A stretch of 64,000 nucleotides of DNA. Source: Tatumella citrea. Its GTDB lineage: Bacteria; Pseudomonadota; Gammaproteobacteria; Enterobacterales; Enterobacteriaceae. Location of the stretch: contig NZ_CP015579.1 of NCBI RefSeq assembly GCF_002163585.1, forward strand, positions 3,596,001-3,660,000, given 5' to 3'. Below the pieces are notes generated by a model that searched no databases, was not told the origin of the DNA, and worked only from the letters and a program-made list of their open reading frames with translations. Shown piece by piece: positions 52,453 to 62,577 of this stretch. Within the stretch, counting starts at the first letter, position 1. Each line of letters begins with the position of its first letter. A program made the translations under genes and the position numbers.

Positions 52453-53403
52453 TCACCCAATGTTAGCACTAACTACCTGCATAATCGCATCTTGTGCCAA
52501 TAAGGGCTGATCACTGTCAAGCCAGTGAACATTTTGCCAGCCACGCAACCATGTTACCTGCCGTTTTGCCAGCTGGCGGGTAGCCACAATACCGCGAAAA
52601 ACCATCTCATCGTAATCGGTTTCACCCAATAAATAAGACCACATCTGGCGATAACCTACGCAACGAATTGAAGTCATATCGGTATGCAGATCACCTCGCG
52701 CGAATAATTCCCGCACCTCAGTCTCAAAACCTGACGCCAGCATCTGTTCAAAACGTAACGCGATACGCTGATGCAACAATTCACGTGTGGCAGGTGCAAT
52801 AGCAAATTGTAAGACATCGTATGGTAACGCTTCACCGGAAACTTTCGTCAGCTCTGTTAAAGTTTTACCTGAAATAAAAAAAACTTCCAGTGCCCGCGAG
52901 AGTCTCTGGGGATCATTCGGATGAATACGCATTCCGGATTGCGGATCAATCTGGCATAGATCACGATGTAATGACTCCCAGCCTTCCTTTTTTGCTCTGT
53001 CTTCAATCTGCTGGCGGATTTCAGGGTTTGCCGCTGGCAATGGTGATAATCCTTCAAGCAGCGCTTTGAAATACAGCATGGTACCGCCAACAAGCATCGG
53101 AATACGCCCCTGCTGTACGATATCGTCCATTTCCTTCAGAGCATCCCGACAAAAATCAGCTGCAGAATAAGCTTCTGCCGGGTCACGGATATCCAGTAAG
53201 CGGTGTGGTGCCTGCGCCAGTTCCTCTGCCGAAGGCTTGGCCGTACCAATATCCATTCCTTTATAGATCAACGCAGAGTCAACGCTGATAATCTCAACCG
53301 GCAGTTTCTGACGTAATGCAATTGCCTGTGCTGTCTTCCCTGAAGCTGTCGGCCCCATCAAAAATATCGCCTTCGGCCGGTCAGCCGGATTTATGTTACT
53401 CAT
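52453..53403 (-). CDS. miaA: tRNA dimethylallyltransferase MiaA
   Basis: Transfers dimethylallyl to N6 of A37 in tRNAs reading UNN codons, the first step of ms2i6A; 316 residues, equal to E. coli. P-loop GPTASGKT (near residue 18), [34 protein letters not shown] and the C-terminal [16 protein letters not shown] at 53403 matches the family and overlaps the mutL 3' end by 8 bases; an in-frame start at 53424 would only add residues coded within mutL. Confidence 0.97.
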   Translation of the reverse strand: MSNINPADRPKAIFLMGPTASGKTAQAIALRQKLPVEIISVDSALIYKGMDIGTAKPSAEELAQAPHRLLDIRDPAEAYSAADFCRDALKEMDDIVQQGRIPMLVGGTMLYFKALLEGLSPLPAANPEIRQQIEDRAKKEGWESLHRDLCQIDPQSGMRIHPNDPQRLSRALEVFFISGKTLTELTKVSGEALPYDVLQFAIAPATRELLHQRIALRFEQMLASGFETEVRELFARGDLHTDMTSIRCVGYRQMWSYLLGETDYDEMVFRGIVATRQLAKRQVTWLRGWQNVHWLDSDQPLLAQDAIMQVVSANIG

Positions 53404-55279
53404 GTTCCAACGCTTCAAAAACATTATCTAAATTCACTGCCTGTAATAATCCGGCAGGAGGTGCCGACACCAGGGCAGGTGTCAGACGTTCCAGCTCAGC
53501 CAACAGGGCAATCGCCTGTGTATGATTCCATTCTGAATGTGCAGTATGGCAACGTAATGCCAGCCATTGGGCAAGCTGCTCTGCACTACTCTCTGACTGA
53601 AGGGCAAGATAGCCTAACAGTTCCGGAATCAAGATTTGTAAATTTTGTGTGCGCAATGGTAAAGGCACCCCGCGCAGGGTCACATGCTGAGCATCCGTCG
53701 CAAAATCCAGCCCCAGAGCCTGCAAACAGTCAGCATGACGCGCCAGACTCTGGCGCTCCTGTTTTTCAGTTTTTAACCGTACCGGAATCAGCAAAGGTTG
53801 CGAACGTAACGCGCCATCGACAGGTTGCAACTGGGCCCGAATCAGCCAGCGAGCGGCAACACTCAGAGAAATGATACTCAGCCCCTGCGAACCTTCTGTC
53901 AACGCATATGACTGCCGCAGCACACTTAATACGCGGCCAAAACTCTGCTGGTGTGATGCCAGCGGCGCCTGAACCGGGACTGGCTCCCTGGCTTTAGGAA
54001 GTGACTGGCTGGCAGTGGACAGCATCTGCTGATACAGCGCTCCCTGCTTAGCCTGGTACTCCGGAGCACCAAACGCTGGCGTCGCAGAACGACCGGAAGA
54101 ACTGCGGTTTCCCGCCGTTCCTGCAGCAGCTGGCGCGGGTGATGACAATTCTACTGGCTTTGTCACCTGAGGTTCGACCACCGGGGGCTGCGAAAAACGG
54201 TTACTTCCGGCAGCACTTCGGTTGACCGGTGCAAATCTCAGACCTTCATCAGGAAGTGATGGTTCGGCAGGTAAGATTTGCCCTGCACTTTGCAACGCAC
54301 TCAATACTCCCTGATAGATAAAATCATGAACCAGCCGGGATTGGTGAAAACGGACCTCATGCTTGGCCGGATGCACATTGACATCCACCTGGTGCGGATC
54401 AATCTGCAAATAAAGAACATAAGCAGGTTGCTGATCTTCCCCGAGTTTATCCTGATAGGCCTGGCGGATGGCGTGATTAATGAGTTTATCCCGCATCATG
54501 CGGCCATTGACGTAACAATATTGCAGGTCGGTGATCTGCCGGGCCCCCTGAGGGTCTGCAACCCAACCGGTCAGATTCAGAGAATCGTGTTGCCACTCCA
54601 GATGCAAAGCATGTTCCAGGAAAGCTGAACCACAAATTGCCGCTAAACGACGTTCCCGCTGTCGTTGATCGGTAGCAATCCGGTAATGCCTGACCATTTT
54701 ACCGTTATGAGTTAACAATAACTCCACATCAAAACGCACCAACGCAATCCGTCGGATAATTTCATCAATATGGGCAAATTCTGTTTTCTCGGTACGCAAA
54801 AATTTCCGGCGGGCCGGTGTGTTATAAAACAGGTCCAGCACTTCAAGCGTAGTTCCGCAAGGATGTGCTGCGGGTTTCAGCGTTACCGCCATATCCCGGC
54901 CTTCTGCATAGGCCTGCCAGGCCCCGCTCTGTTCGGCGGTACGGGAGGTGAGTGTCAGTCGCGACACCGAACTGATACTGGCCAGCGCTTCGCCACGAAA
55001 TCCCAGGCTCATGATGGCTTCAAGGTCATCCAGACTGGTGATTTTACTGGTGGCATGGCGCGCCAGCGCCATTGTCAGCTCATCTTTAGCAATACCCGCA
55101 CCATTATCCCGAATAGATATCCGCTTTGCGCCGCCTTTATCTATCTCAACTTCAATTTTTGTCGCGCCTGCATCCAGACTATTTTCCACCAGCTCTTTTA
55201 CCACCGATGCCGGGCGTTCAACCACCTCTCCGGCAGCTATCTGGTTCGCCAGTTGCGGCGGTAATATCTGTATTGCCAT
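53396..55279 (-). CDS. mutL: DNA mismatch repair protein MutL
   Basis: GHKL ATPase of 627 residues that couples MutS to MutH and UvrD in methyl-directed mismatch repair. N-domain motifs: [29 protein letters not shown] Ser/Pro/Ala-rich linker lies between about 330 and 430; the C-terminal dimerisation domain lacks the DQHA endonuclease motif, as expected for MutH-containing enterics. Sits between amiB and miaA. Confidence 0.97.
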   Translation of the reverse strand: MAIQILPPQLANQIAAGEVVERPASVVKELVENSLDAGATKIEVEIDKGGAKRISIRDNGAGIAKDELTMALARHATSKITSLDDLEAIMSLGFRGEALASISSVSRLTLTSRTAEQSGAWQAYAEGRDMAVTLKPAAHPCGTTLEVLDLFYNTPARRKFLRTEKTEFAHIDEIIRRIALVRFDVELLLTHNGKMVRHYRIATDQRQRERRLAAICGSAFLEHALHLEWQHDSLNLTGWVADPQGARQITDLQYCYVNGRMMRDKLINHAIRQAYQDKLGEDQQPAYVLYLQIDPHQVDVNVHPAKHEVRFHQSRLVHDFIYQGVLSALQSAGQILPAEPSLPDEGLRFAPVNRSAAGSNRFSQPPVVEPQVTKPVELSSPAPAAAGTAGNRSSSGRSATPAFGAPEYQAKQGALYQQMLSTASQSLPKAREPVPVQAPLASHQQSFGRVLSVLRQSYALTEGSQGLSIISLSVAARWLIRAQLQPVDGALRSQPLLIPVRLKTEKQERQSLARHADCLQALGLDFATDAQHVTLRGVPLPLRTQNLQILIPELLGYLALQSESSAEQLAQWLALRCHTAHSEWNHTQAIALLAELERLTPALVSAPPAGLLQAVNLDNVFEALEHE

Positions 55280-55330
55280 CGCCGATCCTCACAAAAATTG
55301 CGTCCGGGCAGCCCGCCGTTGCCGGGTAAT

Positions 55331-56923
55331 CTATGGCTGCGAAATAGTCAGGGTCTGACCCAGCATGACATTTTCAGAGCGCATATGGTTTTGCTGCATG
55401 ATTGTTTTGCTGCTTACCCCGTAATGGGAAGCAATACTGCTTAAGCTATCGCCCCGCACGACTTTATGTCTTATCACGGCAGGTTTTCCTACTCCAGTCG
55501 CCGACACATTTTTGGCCACCGCATTAATCTTCAGGCGCTGCCCTACCCAGACACCAGGTTTCTTCAGTTTGTTCAGTTCTGTCAGTTCACGAGTGCTGAC
55601 GCCGTATCGCTGTGCAATCCCCGATAAAGTTTCACCACGCTGAACGACATGAATCTGAAGTGTGCCACCGCTGACAGGTTTAACCGAATTCACCGGCAGT
55701 GCTTTGTTCTCTTTTCTTGGGATATTTTGTATCGGGTGGGCTTTAAAATAGTTATACAGCCCGTGATAAATCGCTTTGGCTATTTTATCCTGATAGGCAT
55801 TGCTGCCCAGTAACCGCTCTTCATTACGATTACTGATAAATCCGGTTTCCACCAGCAATGACGGGATATCCGGCGAACGTAAAACTCCCAGACTGGCGTG
55901 CTCCGGCAGTCGTTTATGCATCGGCGTTACTGCCCGCAATTGCTGGATAACTTTCACCGCAACGTCATATCCAACCCGCTGAGAATGACCAAATTGCAGA
56001 TCTAATACAGCCTGGCTGAAATATGGGTCGGCCTGACTATTGGCCAGAAGATCTCCGGCACCACCCAGTAATTCAGACTGCTTCTCGGTTTTCTCCAGCC
56101 AGCCGGCCATCTCAGAATTTGCCCGCCGGTTCGACAATACCCAAACTGATGCCCCGGTCGCGCTGTGGCTGGGTGCTGAATCGGCATGGATAGAGACCAG
56201 CAGATTAGCATTCTCTTTACGTGCTACTTCAGAACGTCCCATCACCGACACATAATAATCTCCGGTACGGGTCATCACAGCTTTAAACATCCGGTTAGCG
56301 TTGAGCAACTTCTGTAATTTACGGGCAATAGAAATAGTGACGTTCTTCTCTTTCAGGCCATGTTGCCCAATGGCGCCAGGGTCCTGGCCGCCATGCCCGG
56401 CATCAATCGCCACAATCACCCGTTCGTCAATCACAGCGTGGCTGACGGGTGTCGGCGAGGCGACCTGGGTGACCGTATTCACCGGCGGTGCAGCAGACGC
56501 TGATGAGCTGGAAGGGTTGGCTGCGCCCTTGCCTCGCAGCGAAAAGATAACCTGATAAAGATTGCCTTTTTGCGCCACCCGCACCACTGTGCTGGATGGC
56601 TGTGCCAGTTCAAACACCAGGCGGAAACTCTGATTATTCACCGGACGACTGGTACGAATACGTTTTACGAGGTTCTGACCACTAAAATTCAGTGGTAAAC
56701 CTTTAATGGTTCCGGCCTGGCGAATATCCAGCACAATCCGTTCCGGGTTATGCAGAGGAAACCATGAATAGCCAGGTTTGCCGGTAAAATTGAGAGTCAC
56801 GGTTGTCAGTGACTGGCCATTATCCACGCCAATGTCAGACAGGGAAGCCGCAGACGACAGCCCTGGCAACAGCAACAGCAGCAACAATGTGACCCCATAC
56901 CGGCAGCGGCACTGCCAGGTCAT
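55331..56923 (-). CDS. amiB: N-acetylmuramoyl-L-alanine amidase AmiB with two LysM domains
   Basis: Periplasmic zinc amidase that cleaves septal peptidoglycan under EnvC control; 530 residues, longer than E. coli AmiB (445). Signal peptide 1-25, AMIN domain (about 27-130), Amidase_3 domain (about 169-395) with zinc ligands His177 (DAGHGG), Glu192 and His246 (SIHADS) and catalytic Glu359. Two C-terminal LysM modules follow (about 423-466 and 485-527). Overlaps tsaE by 4 bases. Confidence 0.96.
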   Translation of the reverse strand: MTWQCRCRYGVTLLLLLLLPGLSSAASLSDIGVDNGQSLTTVTLNFTGKPGYSWFPLHNPERIVLDIRQAGTIKGLPLNFSGQNLVKRIRTSRPVNNQSFRLVFELAQPSSTVVRVAQKGNLYQVIFSLRGKGAANPSSSSASAAPPVNTVTQVASPTPVSHAVIDERVIVAIDAGHGGQDPGAIGQHGLKEKNVTISIARKLQKLLNANRMFKAVMTRTGDYYVSVMGRSEVARKENANLLVSIHADSAPSHSATGASVWVLSNRRANSEMAGWLEKTEKQSELLGGAGDLLANSQADPYFSQAVLDLQFGHSQRVGYDVAVKVIQQLRAVTPMHKRLPEHASLGVLRSPDIPSLLVETGFISNRNEERLLGSNAYQDKIAKAIYHGLYNYFKAHPIQNIPRKENKALPVNSVKPVSGGTLQIHVVQRGETLSGIAQRYGVSTRELTELNKLKKPGVWVGQRLKINAVAKNVSATGVGKPAVIRHKVVRGDSLSSIASHYGVSSKTIMQQNHMRSENVMLGQTLTISQP

Positions 56924-57414
56924 GCGTGCTTCCCGTCGGTAGTGAGTGCATTCACCAGACTCTGACCATACGGGCTTCCCGCAGCAATCTCAGCCTGTCG
57001 GGCATCGCCATCGTAGCTCATCGTTACGACTAAATCCGGCTCAGGCAGAAAGCCCTGTCCCCGCTGTGGCCACTCCACCAGGCAAATAGCATCACCGCCA
57101 AAATAGTCGCGGATTCCCATAAACTCGAGTTCTTCCGGGTCCGCCAGACGATAAAGATCAAAATGATAGATTGACCGTTCAGCAATCACATAGGGTTCTA
57201 CCAGAGTATAAGTCGGGCTTTTCACATTTCCCTGATGACCAAGTGCCTGAATAAAACCGCGACTGAACGTGGTTTTGCCGGCTCCGAGATCGCCGTGCAA
57301 ATAAATAATGGTTGCCTGACGGCAGAGCTGAGCCAAAGCCGCACCTAAGGCAAGCGTTGCTGATTCTTCGGGTAAAGAGATGACAATGGTATTCATTATT
57401 TGTTTTAGATTCAT
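56920..57414 (-). CDS. tsaE: tRNA t6A synthesis ATPase TsaE
   Basis: Essential P-loop ATPase that works with TsaB and TsaD to make N6-threonylcarbamoyladenosine at position 37 of ANN-decoding tRNAs. It has 164 residues. Walker [30 protein letters not shown] and [18 protein letters not shown] are present. The ATG at 57414 overlaps the nnr stop (ATGA); an internal ATG at 57396 is the alternative. Confidence 0.96.
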   Translation of the reverse strand: MNLKQIMNTIVISLPEESATLALGAALAQLCRQATIIYLHGDLGAGKTTFSRGFIQALGHQGNVKSPTYTLVEPYVIAERSIYHFDLYRLADPEELEFMGIRDYFGGDAICLVEWPQRGQGFLPEPDLVVTMSYDGDARQAEIAAGSPYGQSLVNALTTDGKHA

Positions 57415-58907
57415 TCCGGATTAACTAATCGCCTGAGCGGTTCAAACAGATCGCTGGCTAACATACCTCGCATTCCATGCTCGCGGGCCACCCAATCGGC
57501 AGCGCCACCGTGGGCGACTACCCCTGCACAGGCTGCATCATAGAGAGAGAGCTTCTGACCGGCAAGTGCAGTAATAACCCCGCTCAGAACATCCCCCATC
57601 CCACCCGTCGCCATCCCCGGATTGCCTACATCGGCAATGACTGTTTCCCCGGTCGATGAGCTGATAACAGTACCTGCACCTTTCAGCACCACGACTCCGC
57701 CATAGCGTTGGACTAACTGCCGCGCCGCCAGCAAACGATCGTTTTCCACCTTCTGCACCGATGTGCCTAATAATCTTGCAGCTTCTCCCGGATGAGGAGT
57801 AAGAATGCGATTCTGACGTGTATCGGGACTGATTGCCAGAAGGTTAAGGGCATCTGCGTCCCAAAGTGTCTGTTTTTTACTTTTTTTTACCTGGTTAAAG
57901 ACCCATTTTCCCCATGCCTGCTGGCCAAGCCCCGGACCGATCATCACGGTATCGGCCCATTCCAGACTTTCCTCCAGCCATTGTTCAGACATTGCAGCAG
58001 CCATAAGTTCCGGGCGTGCCGTCACTAACGCGTTAACGTTATCTGGATGCGTCAGAACCCGCACCAGCCCGGCACCGCTACGCAGAGCCGCCTCCCCCGC
58101 CAGACGAATTGCGCCACCGGTACCATCATCACCGCCTATCAGTACTAGTTTGCCATGATCACCTTTATGCGCAGTCGCTTTACGGGCAGGTAACCAGCCA
58201 GCCAGATGGCTAACGTCCTTGCGCCATACCGGAGGATCAGCATAGTTCCCTGCCAGCTCAGGGCCTAAAGGATCTAACAGGATCGTTCCACAATAATCGC
58301 GGGCTTTACCGGTAAGTAATCCGGCTTTCAGAGCAATAAATGTCAGTGTGACATCAGCTTTGATTGCCACACCAGGTACCGTGCCACTGTCGGCCATGAC
58401 TCCGGACGGAATATCCAAAGCAATTATCGGGACGGATCGCTCCTCCGCTTTTTCGATCAACTGACGGTAAGGATCTTCCGGTGCACGATTCAGGCCGATC
58501 CCCAGCAAAGCATCAACGATCAGATGTTCTTCACCGATCCAGTCGCTGTCAGCTGGCAAACATTCGCCACCACAGGCCAGCCATTGCTCTCTTGCCTGCA
58601 ATGCTTCCGCCGGTAACCGGGCGGCATCGCAGGCAATCACTGTCACCCGGAAACCTGCCTCTTTAGCCAGCCGGGCCACCACATAACCATCACCGCCGTT
58701 ATTTCCGCTACCACAAAGAATCCGCCAGTGTTCAGCCTGCGGCCATAGACGGCAAATATGCTGAAAAGCCGCGTGCCCCGCCCTCTCCATCAACGTTCTG
58801 GTGGATATCCCGCAAATACTACAGAGTTGTTGTTCAAGTGACGGAAACTGACTGGCTGGCCAGACGGCCCCGGAAAGTGACGACAGACTGAAGTTATTTG
58901 CAGACAT
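57411..58907 (-). CDS. nnr: Bifunctional NAD(P)H-hydrate repair enzyme Nnr (epimerase plus dehydratase)
   Basis: A 498-residue fusion that repairs NADH/NADPH hydrates: an N-terminal YjeF_N epimerase ([17 protein letters not shown] near residue 66; [12 protein letters not shown]) and a C-terminal ADP-dependent dehydratase ([37 protein letters not shown]). ATG at 58907 follows AAGAGGTGGTCC and fits the family; the frame extends upstream to 58955. First gene of the superoperon. In E. coli queG lies divergent beside it; here it faces the datA-like region. Confidence 0.95.
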   Translation of the reverse strand: MSANNFSLSSLSGAVWPASQFPSLEQQLCSICGISTRTLMERAGHAAFQHICRLWPQAEHWRILCGSGNNGGDGYVVARLAKEAGFRVTVIACDAARLPAEALQAREQWLACGGECLPADSDWIGEEHLIVDALLGIGLNRAPEDPYRQLIEKAEERSVPIIALDIPSGVMADSGTVPGVAIKADVTLTFIALKAGLLTGKARDYCGTILLDPLGPELAGNYADPPVWRKDVSHLAGWLPARKATAHKGDHGKLVLIGGDDGTGGAIRLAGEAALRSGAGLVRVLTHPDNVNALVTARPELMAAAMSEQWLEESLEWADTVMIGPGLGQQAWGKWVFNQVKKSKKQTLWDADALNLLAISPDTRQNRILTPHPGEAARLLGTSVQKVENDRLLAARQLVQRYGGVVVLKGAGTVISSSTGETVIADVGNPGMATGGMGDVLSGVITALAGQKLSLYDAACAGVVAHGGAADWVAREHGMRGMLASDLFEPLRRLVNPE

Positions 58908-59062
58908 GGACCACCTCTTACCAGCAAAAGGAAAGCAGTCACAATAACATACCAAAGGTCAAAAGGGGGTTGAGCAGAAATTGTCCTGACATCAGTTGAA
59001 TACACTATTTTGGTCTGAGACAGAAAATAATTCCGGAGGGCTGGCTGGTAGTTTTTTTCTTC

Positions 59063-59071
59063 TGTGGATAA
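59063..59071 (-). promoter_or_regulatory. DnaA box (TTATCCACA)
   Basis: Reads TGTGGATAA on the plus strand, so TTATCCACA on the minus strand: a perfect high-affinity DnaA box. Confidence 0.8.
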
Positions 59072-59156
59072 AAATAAAAAACCTCAGACATTCAAAGGCT
59101 ACAGACGAAATATGACCGGGGTCACATCTGTGAGGAAGGAAAAATATAAATAATTA

Positions 59157-59169
59157 AATCAATAGATTA
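59157..59169 (+). promoter_or_regulatory. IHF binding site
   Basis: AATCAATAGATTA matches the IHF consensus WATCAANNNNTTR at every defined base and is preceded by an A/T-rich tract (about 59139-59156), as in strong IHF sites. It lies between the two perfect DnaA boxes. Confidence 0.78.
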
Positions 59170-59227
59170 TATCATCCTGGTCATACCAGGACAGTAGCGC
59201 GTTCAGAGAAAACAAATCATCTGTGAC

Positions 59228-59236
59228 TGTGGATAA
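59228..59236 (-). promoter_or_regulatory. DnaA box (TTATCCACA)
   Basis: Second perfect TTATCCACA on the minus strand, 165 bases from the first and in the same orientation. Confidence 0.8.
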
Positions 59237-59723
59237 CTCTGTTTACAGACTACAGAATAAAACCATGGTTTTTGACCGATTTCAGACGATTTTCCCGAAG
59301 AAAAAACTACTTTAAGTCTGCATTGCGCAGAGTGACATCAGCCGATGCCTTTCGGGGAGGCGCATTATGCAGGTATCCCCCCGTGATAGCAATCACCAAA
59401 TCCTCTGCTGCAGACTGTTCGCTTAGTATCTGTACAATAGCTGGCGAATATTCTGTAGTAAAACCTGCATGGGCAGAGGGAGAAAAAATAACCTGATCAG
59501 CAGGATAGGAATAAGATCTTTCGATCCTTCAGTCACAGACAAGGATCGACTCCGGGATCGTTTGTCAGCAGGATAATAGATCGCGATAAAATCATCCCGC
59601 AGGAAACTATTCAGCCCGCTGTATTTCTTGGTATGCTGCATTTAGCTGTTGTTCTAACTGGTAATTACTTTCCATACGAAACAGTTTCGATAGAAAATTA
59701 AATAAGCAACCTGGAAAATAACA

Positions 59724-60581
59724 ATGAATAGTCGCGAAATCATTTGGTTTGATGGAGAGTGGAGTACAACGGACAAGCCGGTTATTGGATTAACCGATCA
59801 TGCACTATGGATGGCTTCAGGGGTATTTGATGGCGCGCGCTCTGTCAAAGGCCACCTGCCGGATCTCGAACCGCACTGCCAGCGGGCGATCCGTTCCGCG
59901 ATCACTATGGGTATGGCTCCTAAAATCTCTGCAGAAGAGATTGCGAATCTGGTTCGTGAAGGTCTGAAACAACTGCCTCATGATACTGATTACTATATTA
60001 AGGTCCTGTTCTTCTCTCCGGGCGGATTCCTGTTACCTGATCCGGATACCACCACTTTCGCATTGCATATTTTTGAAACTGCTCTGCCGGAAGATAACGG
60101 ATTTAGCGCTACCTTCAGCCCGTTCCGTCGTCCGGATGCGACTATGGCTCCGACCGAAGCAAAAGCGTCCTGCCTGTACCCGAATACACAGCGTATTATC
60201 CGCGAAGCTAACCAGCGTGACTTTAACACCGCTGCAGTGCTGGATGCAGAAGGCAACATTGCTGAGTTTGCCGCTGCTAACCTGTGGATCGTGAAAAATG
60301 GTATCGCCTATACACCGGTGCCAAACGGTACTTTCCTGAACGGGATTACCCGCCAGCGAGTGATTAAGCTGCTGAGTGGTGACGGAATTAAGGTAGAGGA
60401 AGTGACCCTGACTCCGGAAGATGTACTGAATGCCGATGAAATTTTCAGTACCGGTAACCACGGAAAAGTCCTGCACTGCAACCGCATTGAAGACAAAGCC
60501 CTCACCCGTGGTCCTGTCAGTGCCCGCGCCCGTGAGCTGTATCAGGAATTTACTCTGCAATCAGAGAAAGTTGCCGGATAA
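59724..60581 (+). CDS. Class IV PLP aminotransferase (branched-chain type)
   Basis: Fold-type IV aminotransferase of 285 residues. The PLP lysine is Lys147 (TEAKASCLY), the pyridine-N Glu is about Glu181 (NIAEFAAANLWIV), and the phosphate-binding segments FLNGITRQRVI and STGNHGKV are visible. It is shorter than IlvE (about 309) and its substrate-determining N-terminal half (FDGEWSTTDKPVIGL, GVFDGARS) differs from E. coli IlvE, so it could be a branched-chain, D-amino acid or related transaminase. Stands alone with its own terminator; not part of the E. coli order here, so it is an insertion. Confidence 0.85.
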   Translation: MNSREIIWFDGEWSTTDKPVIGLTDHALWMASGVFDGARSVKGHLPDLEPHCQRAIRSAITMGMAPKISAEEIANLVREGLKQLPHDTDYYIKVLFFSPGGFLLPDPDTTTFALHIFETALPEDNGFSATFSPFRRPDATMAPTEAKASCLYPNTQRIIREANQRDFNTAAVLDAEGNIAEFAAANLWIVKNGIAYTPVPNGTFLNGITRQRVIKLLSGDGIKVEEVTLTPEDVLNADEIFSTGNHGKVLHCNRIEDKALTRGPVSARARELYQEFTLQSEKVAG

Positions 60582-60602
60582 CACGCAGGTTTTATCAGTT
60601 AA

Positions 60603-60630
60603 GGCCGGCGTTGATACGCTGGCTTTTTTA
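60603..60630 (+). terminator. Intrinsic terminator of the aminotransferase gene
   Basis: GGCCGGCG and CGCTGGCT pair (two G-U) around a 6-base loop and are followed by TTTTTA. Confidence 0.82.
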
Positions 60631-60672
60631 TGTGCTGAATAGTTACAGGCGTAAGAAATCACGCTTTATCAG

Positions 60673-60760
60673 CTGAAAGACTGAAAGACTGAAAGACTGA
60701 AAGACTGAAAGACTGAAAGACTGAAAGACTGAAAGACTGAAAGACTGAAAGACTGAAAGA
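60673..60760. repeat. Tandem octamer repeat, 11 perfect copies of CTGAAAGA
   Basis: Eighty-eight bases made of 11 uninterrupted identical 8-base units, in the gap between the aminotransferase terminator and a tRNA-Gly gene. No gene spans it: reading frames through it arise from the repeat itself. It is not a CRISPR (no spacers). Confidence 0.97.
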
Positions 60761-60786
60761 AGTAAAAAGAGAAGATACAAAAAAAC

Positions 60787-60862
<76 letters not shown>

Positions 60863-61099
60863 ATTGGAAGGTGTTACTGCTGCATCTCTGTTACTGTGCT
60901 TTCGCTGGTGAACCTGAACTAACCCTTTGATTGAAAGGTGTTTTTTGTTCCCCTTAACAGGATGGACAGTATTATGGACTAACTTTTCAGTGACAGCAAG
61001 CCTCATGCCATCTTTTTTTTTCGGGTGATATTCATTGCCACATCCGCCAGTTTCAAAGCCTGCGGCGATGCGCTCTCCCCCGTCGACGGGTTATCTTTC
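60863..61099. other. Upstream region of the separated tRNA-Gly
   Basis: No gene. It holds the 5' leader of the tRNA, the promoter-like element described at 60971-60999, a small ACCCTTT/AAAGGT hairpin near 60920, and the 3' flank of the LysR gene. Confidence 0.5.
60971..60999 (-). promoter_or_regulatory. Candidate promoter of the separated tRNA-Gly
   Basis: On the minus strand -35 TTGCTG (60994-60999), 17-base spacer, -10 CATAAT (60971-60976). It would give about 100 nt of leader before the tRNA, so it could let the separated copy be transcribed on its own. Confidence 0.5.
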
Positions 61100-62029
61100 T
61101 TATGGCTGGTATTTCCAGTATGCAGGACTGCCAAATTTATCGGCGAAGAAGTCGATAACCGTACGTACGTTCAGCGGCATAAAACGTGCATGCGGATAAA
61201 GCATAGCAATGGCCAGTTCCTGCTGGCTGATGGCAACCTGGTAATCAGGTAGCAAACGCACCAGCTGGCGTTGTTTCAGTAATTCACCAATCAGCCAGTC
61301 CGGCATGGCAATAATACCGCCGCCCTGTAATGCAGCATTCAGCAAAGTTTCTGCATTGTTAGATAACAGCACCCCTTGTGGAGCCTGAATCTCAGTCGTC
61401 TGGCCTGGTTTTGTCAAAAACAACCGCTGTGCCCCCATCACCCCTTTGTAGACCAGGCAACGATGATCATCCAGCTCACCCGGCAGTTGCGGCGTACCGT
61501 GGCGGGCAAGATATTCAGGACTGGCTGCCAGATGATAAACAGAAGTATCGACGACTCTGACGTGCAGACCAGAATCCTGTAAAGGTGCAATACGAAACAA
61601 TAGATCAGCAGTATCGCTTAGCGGATCGATAAAATCGTCAGTCTGAGTCAGTTCAATGCGCAACCCGGGATACTGTTCAGTCAGCTCTGCCAGCCAGGGT
61701 GCAATATGCCGGTAACCAAAAACCACCGGTGCATTGATTCGTACCAACCCTGCCGGCTGGCTCTCACGGTCCAGTAACAGTTGAGTCGTACTACTCAGCT
61801 CATCCAGTACCCGCCGAAAAGTATTGCCATACAGCCGCCCTGCCTCTGTCGGAACAATAGTTCGCGTATTGCGAAACAACAGCTGTAATCCCAGTTCATC
61901 TTCCAGCTGGCTGATAATCCTTGATACCGATGACGGTGACATAGATTCCCGGCGCGCTACGCCGGAAAAATTGCCGGTATCAAGAACCGCAACATACAAC
62001 TGCATCGCCCTGGTGCTAATACTCATCAT
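61100..62029 (-). CDS. LysR-type regulator next to the YdcZ pair
   Basis: LysR-family protein of 309 residues: helix-turn-helix (residues 5-62, GNFSGVARRESMSPSSVSRIISQLEDELG) and effector domain of the CrgA/DmlR-type subgroup (GLVRINAPVVFGYRHIAPWL). Divergent from the two small transporter genes over 108 bases, so it probably controls them. Two ATGs in a row; either could start it. Not found at this place in E. coli. Confidence 0.85.
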   Translation of the reverse strand: MMSISTRAMQLYVAVLDTGNFSGVARRESMSPSSVSRIISQLEDELGLQLLFRNTRTIVPTEAGRLYGNTFRRVLDELSSTTQLLLDRESQPAGLVRINAPVVFGYRHIAPWLAELTEQYPGLRIELTQTDDFIDPLSDTADLLFRIAPLQDSGLHVRVVDTSVYHLAASPEYLARHGTPQLPGELDDHRCLVYKGVMGAQRLFLTKPGQTTEIQAPQGVLLSNNAETLLNAALQGGGIIAMPDWLIGELLKQRQLVRLLPDYQVAISQQELAIAMLYPHARFMPLNVRTVIDFFADKFGSPAYWKYQP

Positions 62030-62137
62030 GATTTATCTGTGCATCTTTTGCATAAGTGTTATGCAATCTTCCCTCTTTTTAGAAAACTGCTCAAATCTTA
62101 TTATTGGTTTTTTCTTTATTTTCGGAAGTTAAAAATC

Positions 62138-62575
62138 ATGAAATTAGCCGCAATCCTGCTGGTAATACTGGCCGGGATGGGACTCTCCGTTGAAGCCGGT
62201 ATCCTTGGACCACTGGGGGAACGTGTAGGGCATTACTGGGCAAGCCTGAGCTTGTTCGGTGTTGAAGCCGCCTTAACCTGGATACTGATGCTGTTTTGGG
62301 GGCCAAGAAATCCTCAACCCTTTCTTACCTCCCCGGGCTGGCAACTGACCGGGGGTATCTGGGGGCCGATGTACGTCATTATTCTGACCGTCGCAACCCC
62401 GGTGATTGGAATCACTCTGTTGATGACAGGAGTCTTGGCCGGACAGGTCAGTAAAAGCCTGCTGATTGACCATTTTGGCTGGTTTGGTGCACCGCGCCGG
62501 CCGGTGAATGGTAAAAGGCTGACAGCTCTGGTGTTTGTTGCTGCAGCCCTGATTTTAATTGCCGGAGGCAAATAA
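62138..62575 (+). CDS. YdcZ-type DMT-superfamily membrane protein (first of pair)
   Basis: A 145-residue protein of the DMT_YdcZ family (formerly DUF606) with about five hydrophobic segments (LAAILLVILAGMGLSVEAG; MYVIILTVATPVIGITLLM; TALVFVAAALILIAGGK). Half-size relatives of the drug/metabolite transporters usually act as dimers. GGAAG precedes the ATG at 62138. Two bases separate it from its paralogue. Substrate unknown. Confidence 0.85.
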   Translation: MKLAAILLVILAGMGLSVEAGILGPLGERVGHYWASLSLFGVEAALTWILMLFWGPRNPQPFLTSPGWQLTGGIWGPMYVIILTVATPVIGITLLMTGVLAGQVSKSLLIDHFGWFGAPRRPVNGKRLTALVFVAAALILIAGGK

Positions 62576-62577
62576 CA

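Larger units (their letters stand above)
58908..59723. other. datA: Gene-free 816-base interval with DnaA boxes and IHF site (datA-like)
   Basis: No credible gene: the short frames inside lack ribosome sites and family pattern. It contains two perfect DnaA boxes in the same orientation (59063-59071, 59228-59236) flanking a perfect IHF consensus (59157-59169), two weaker boxes with two mismatches (TGTGAGGAA at 59129-59137 and TCAGTCACA at 59529-59537), and an 11-base direct repeat TCAGCAGGATA (59497-59507, 59565-59575) amid five GATC sites. In E. coli datA, the IHF-DnaA-box locus that drives hydrolysis of DnaA-bound ATP, lies next to the glyVXY tRNA genes, as here. Identification rests on motif layout plus synteny. 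Confidence 0.72.

Noticed and set aside
59272..59641. Two short frames (74 and 72 codons) within the datA-like interval
   Set aside because: They lack ribosome sites and family similarity and cross the weak DnaA box and direct repeats; treated as chance frames.
58908..59723. Chromosomal origin oriC
   Set aside because: DnaA boxes and several GATC sites are present, but there is no clear AT-rich 13-mer array, only two strong boxes, and neither gidA/mnmG nor mioC is adjacent. The tRNA-Gly neighbourhood fits datA.
60673..60760. CRISPR-like array
   Set aside because: Repeats are 8 bases with no spacers and no cas genes nearby.
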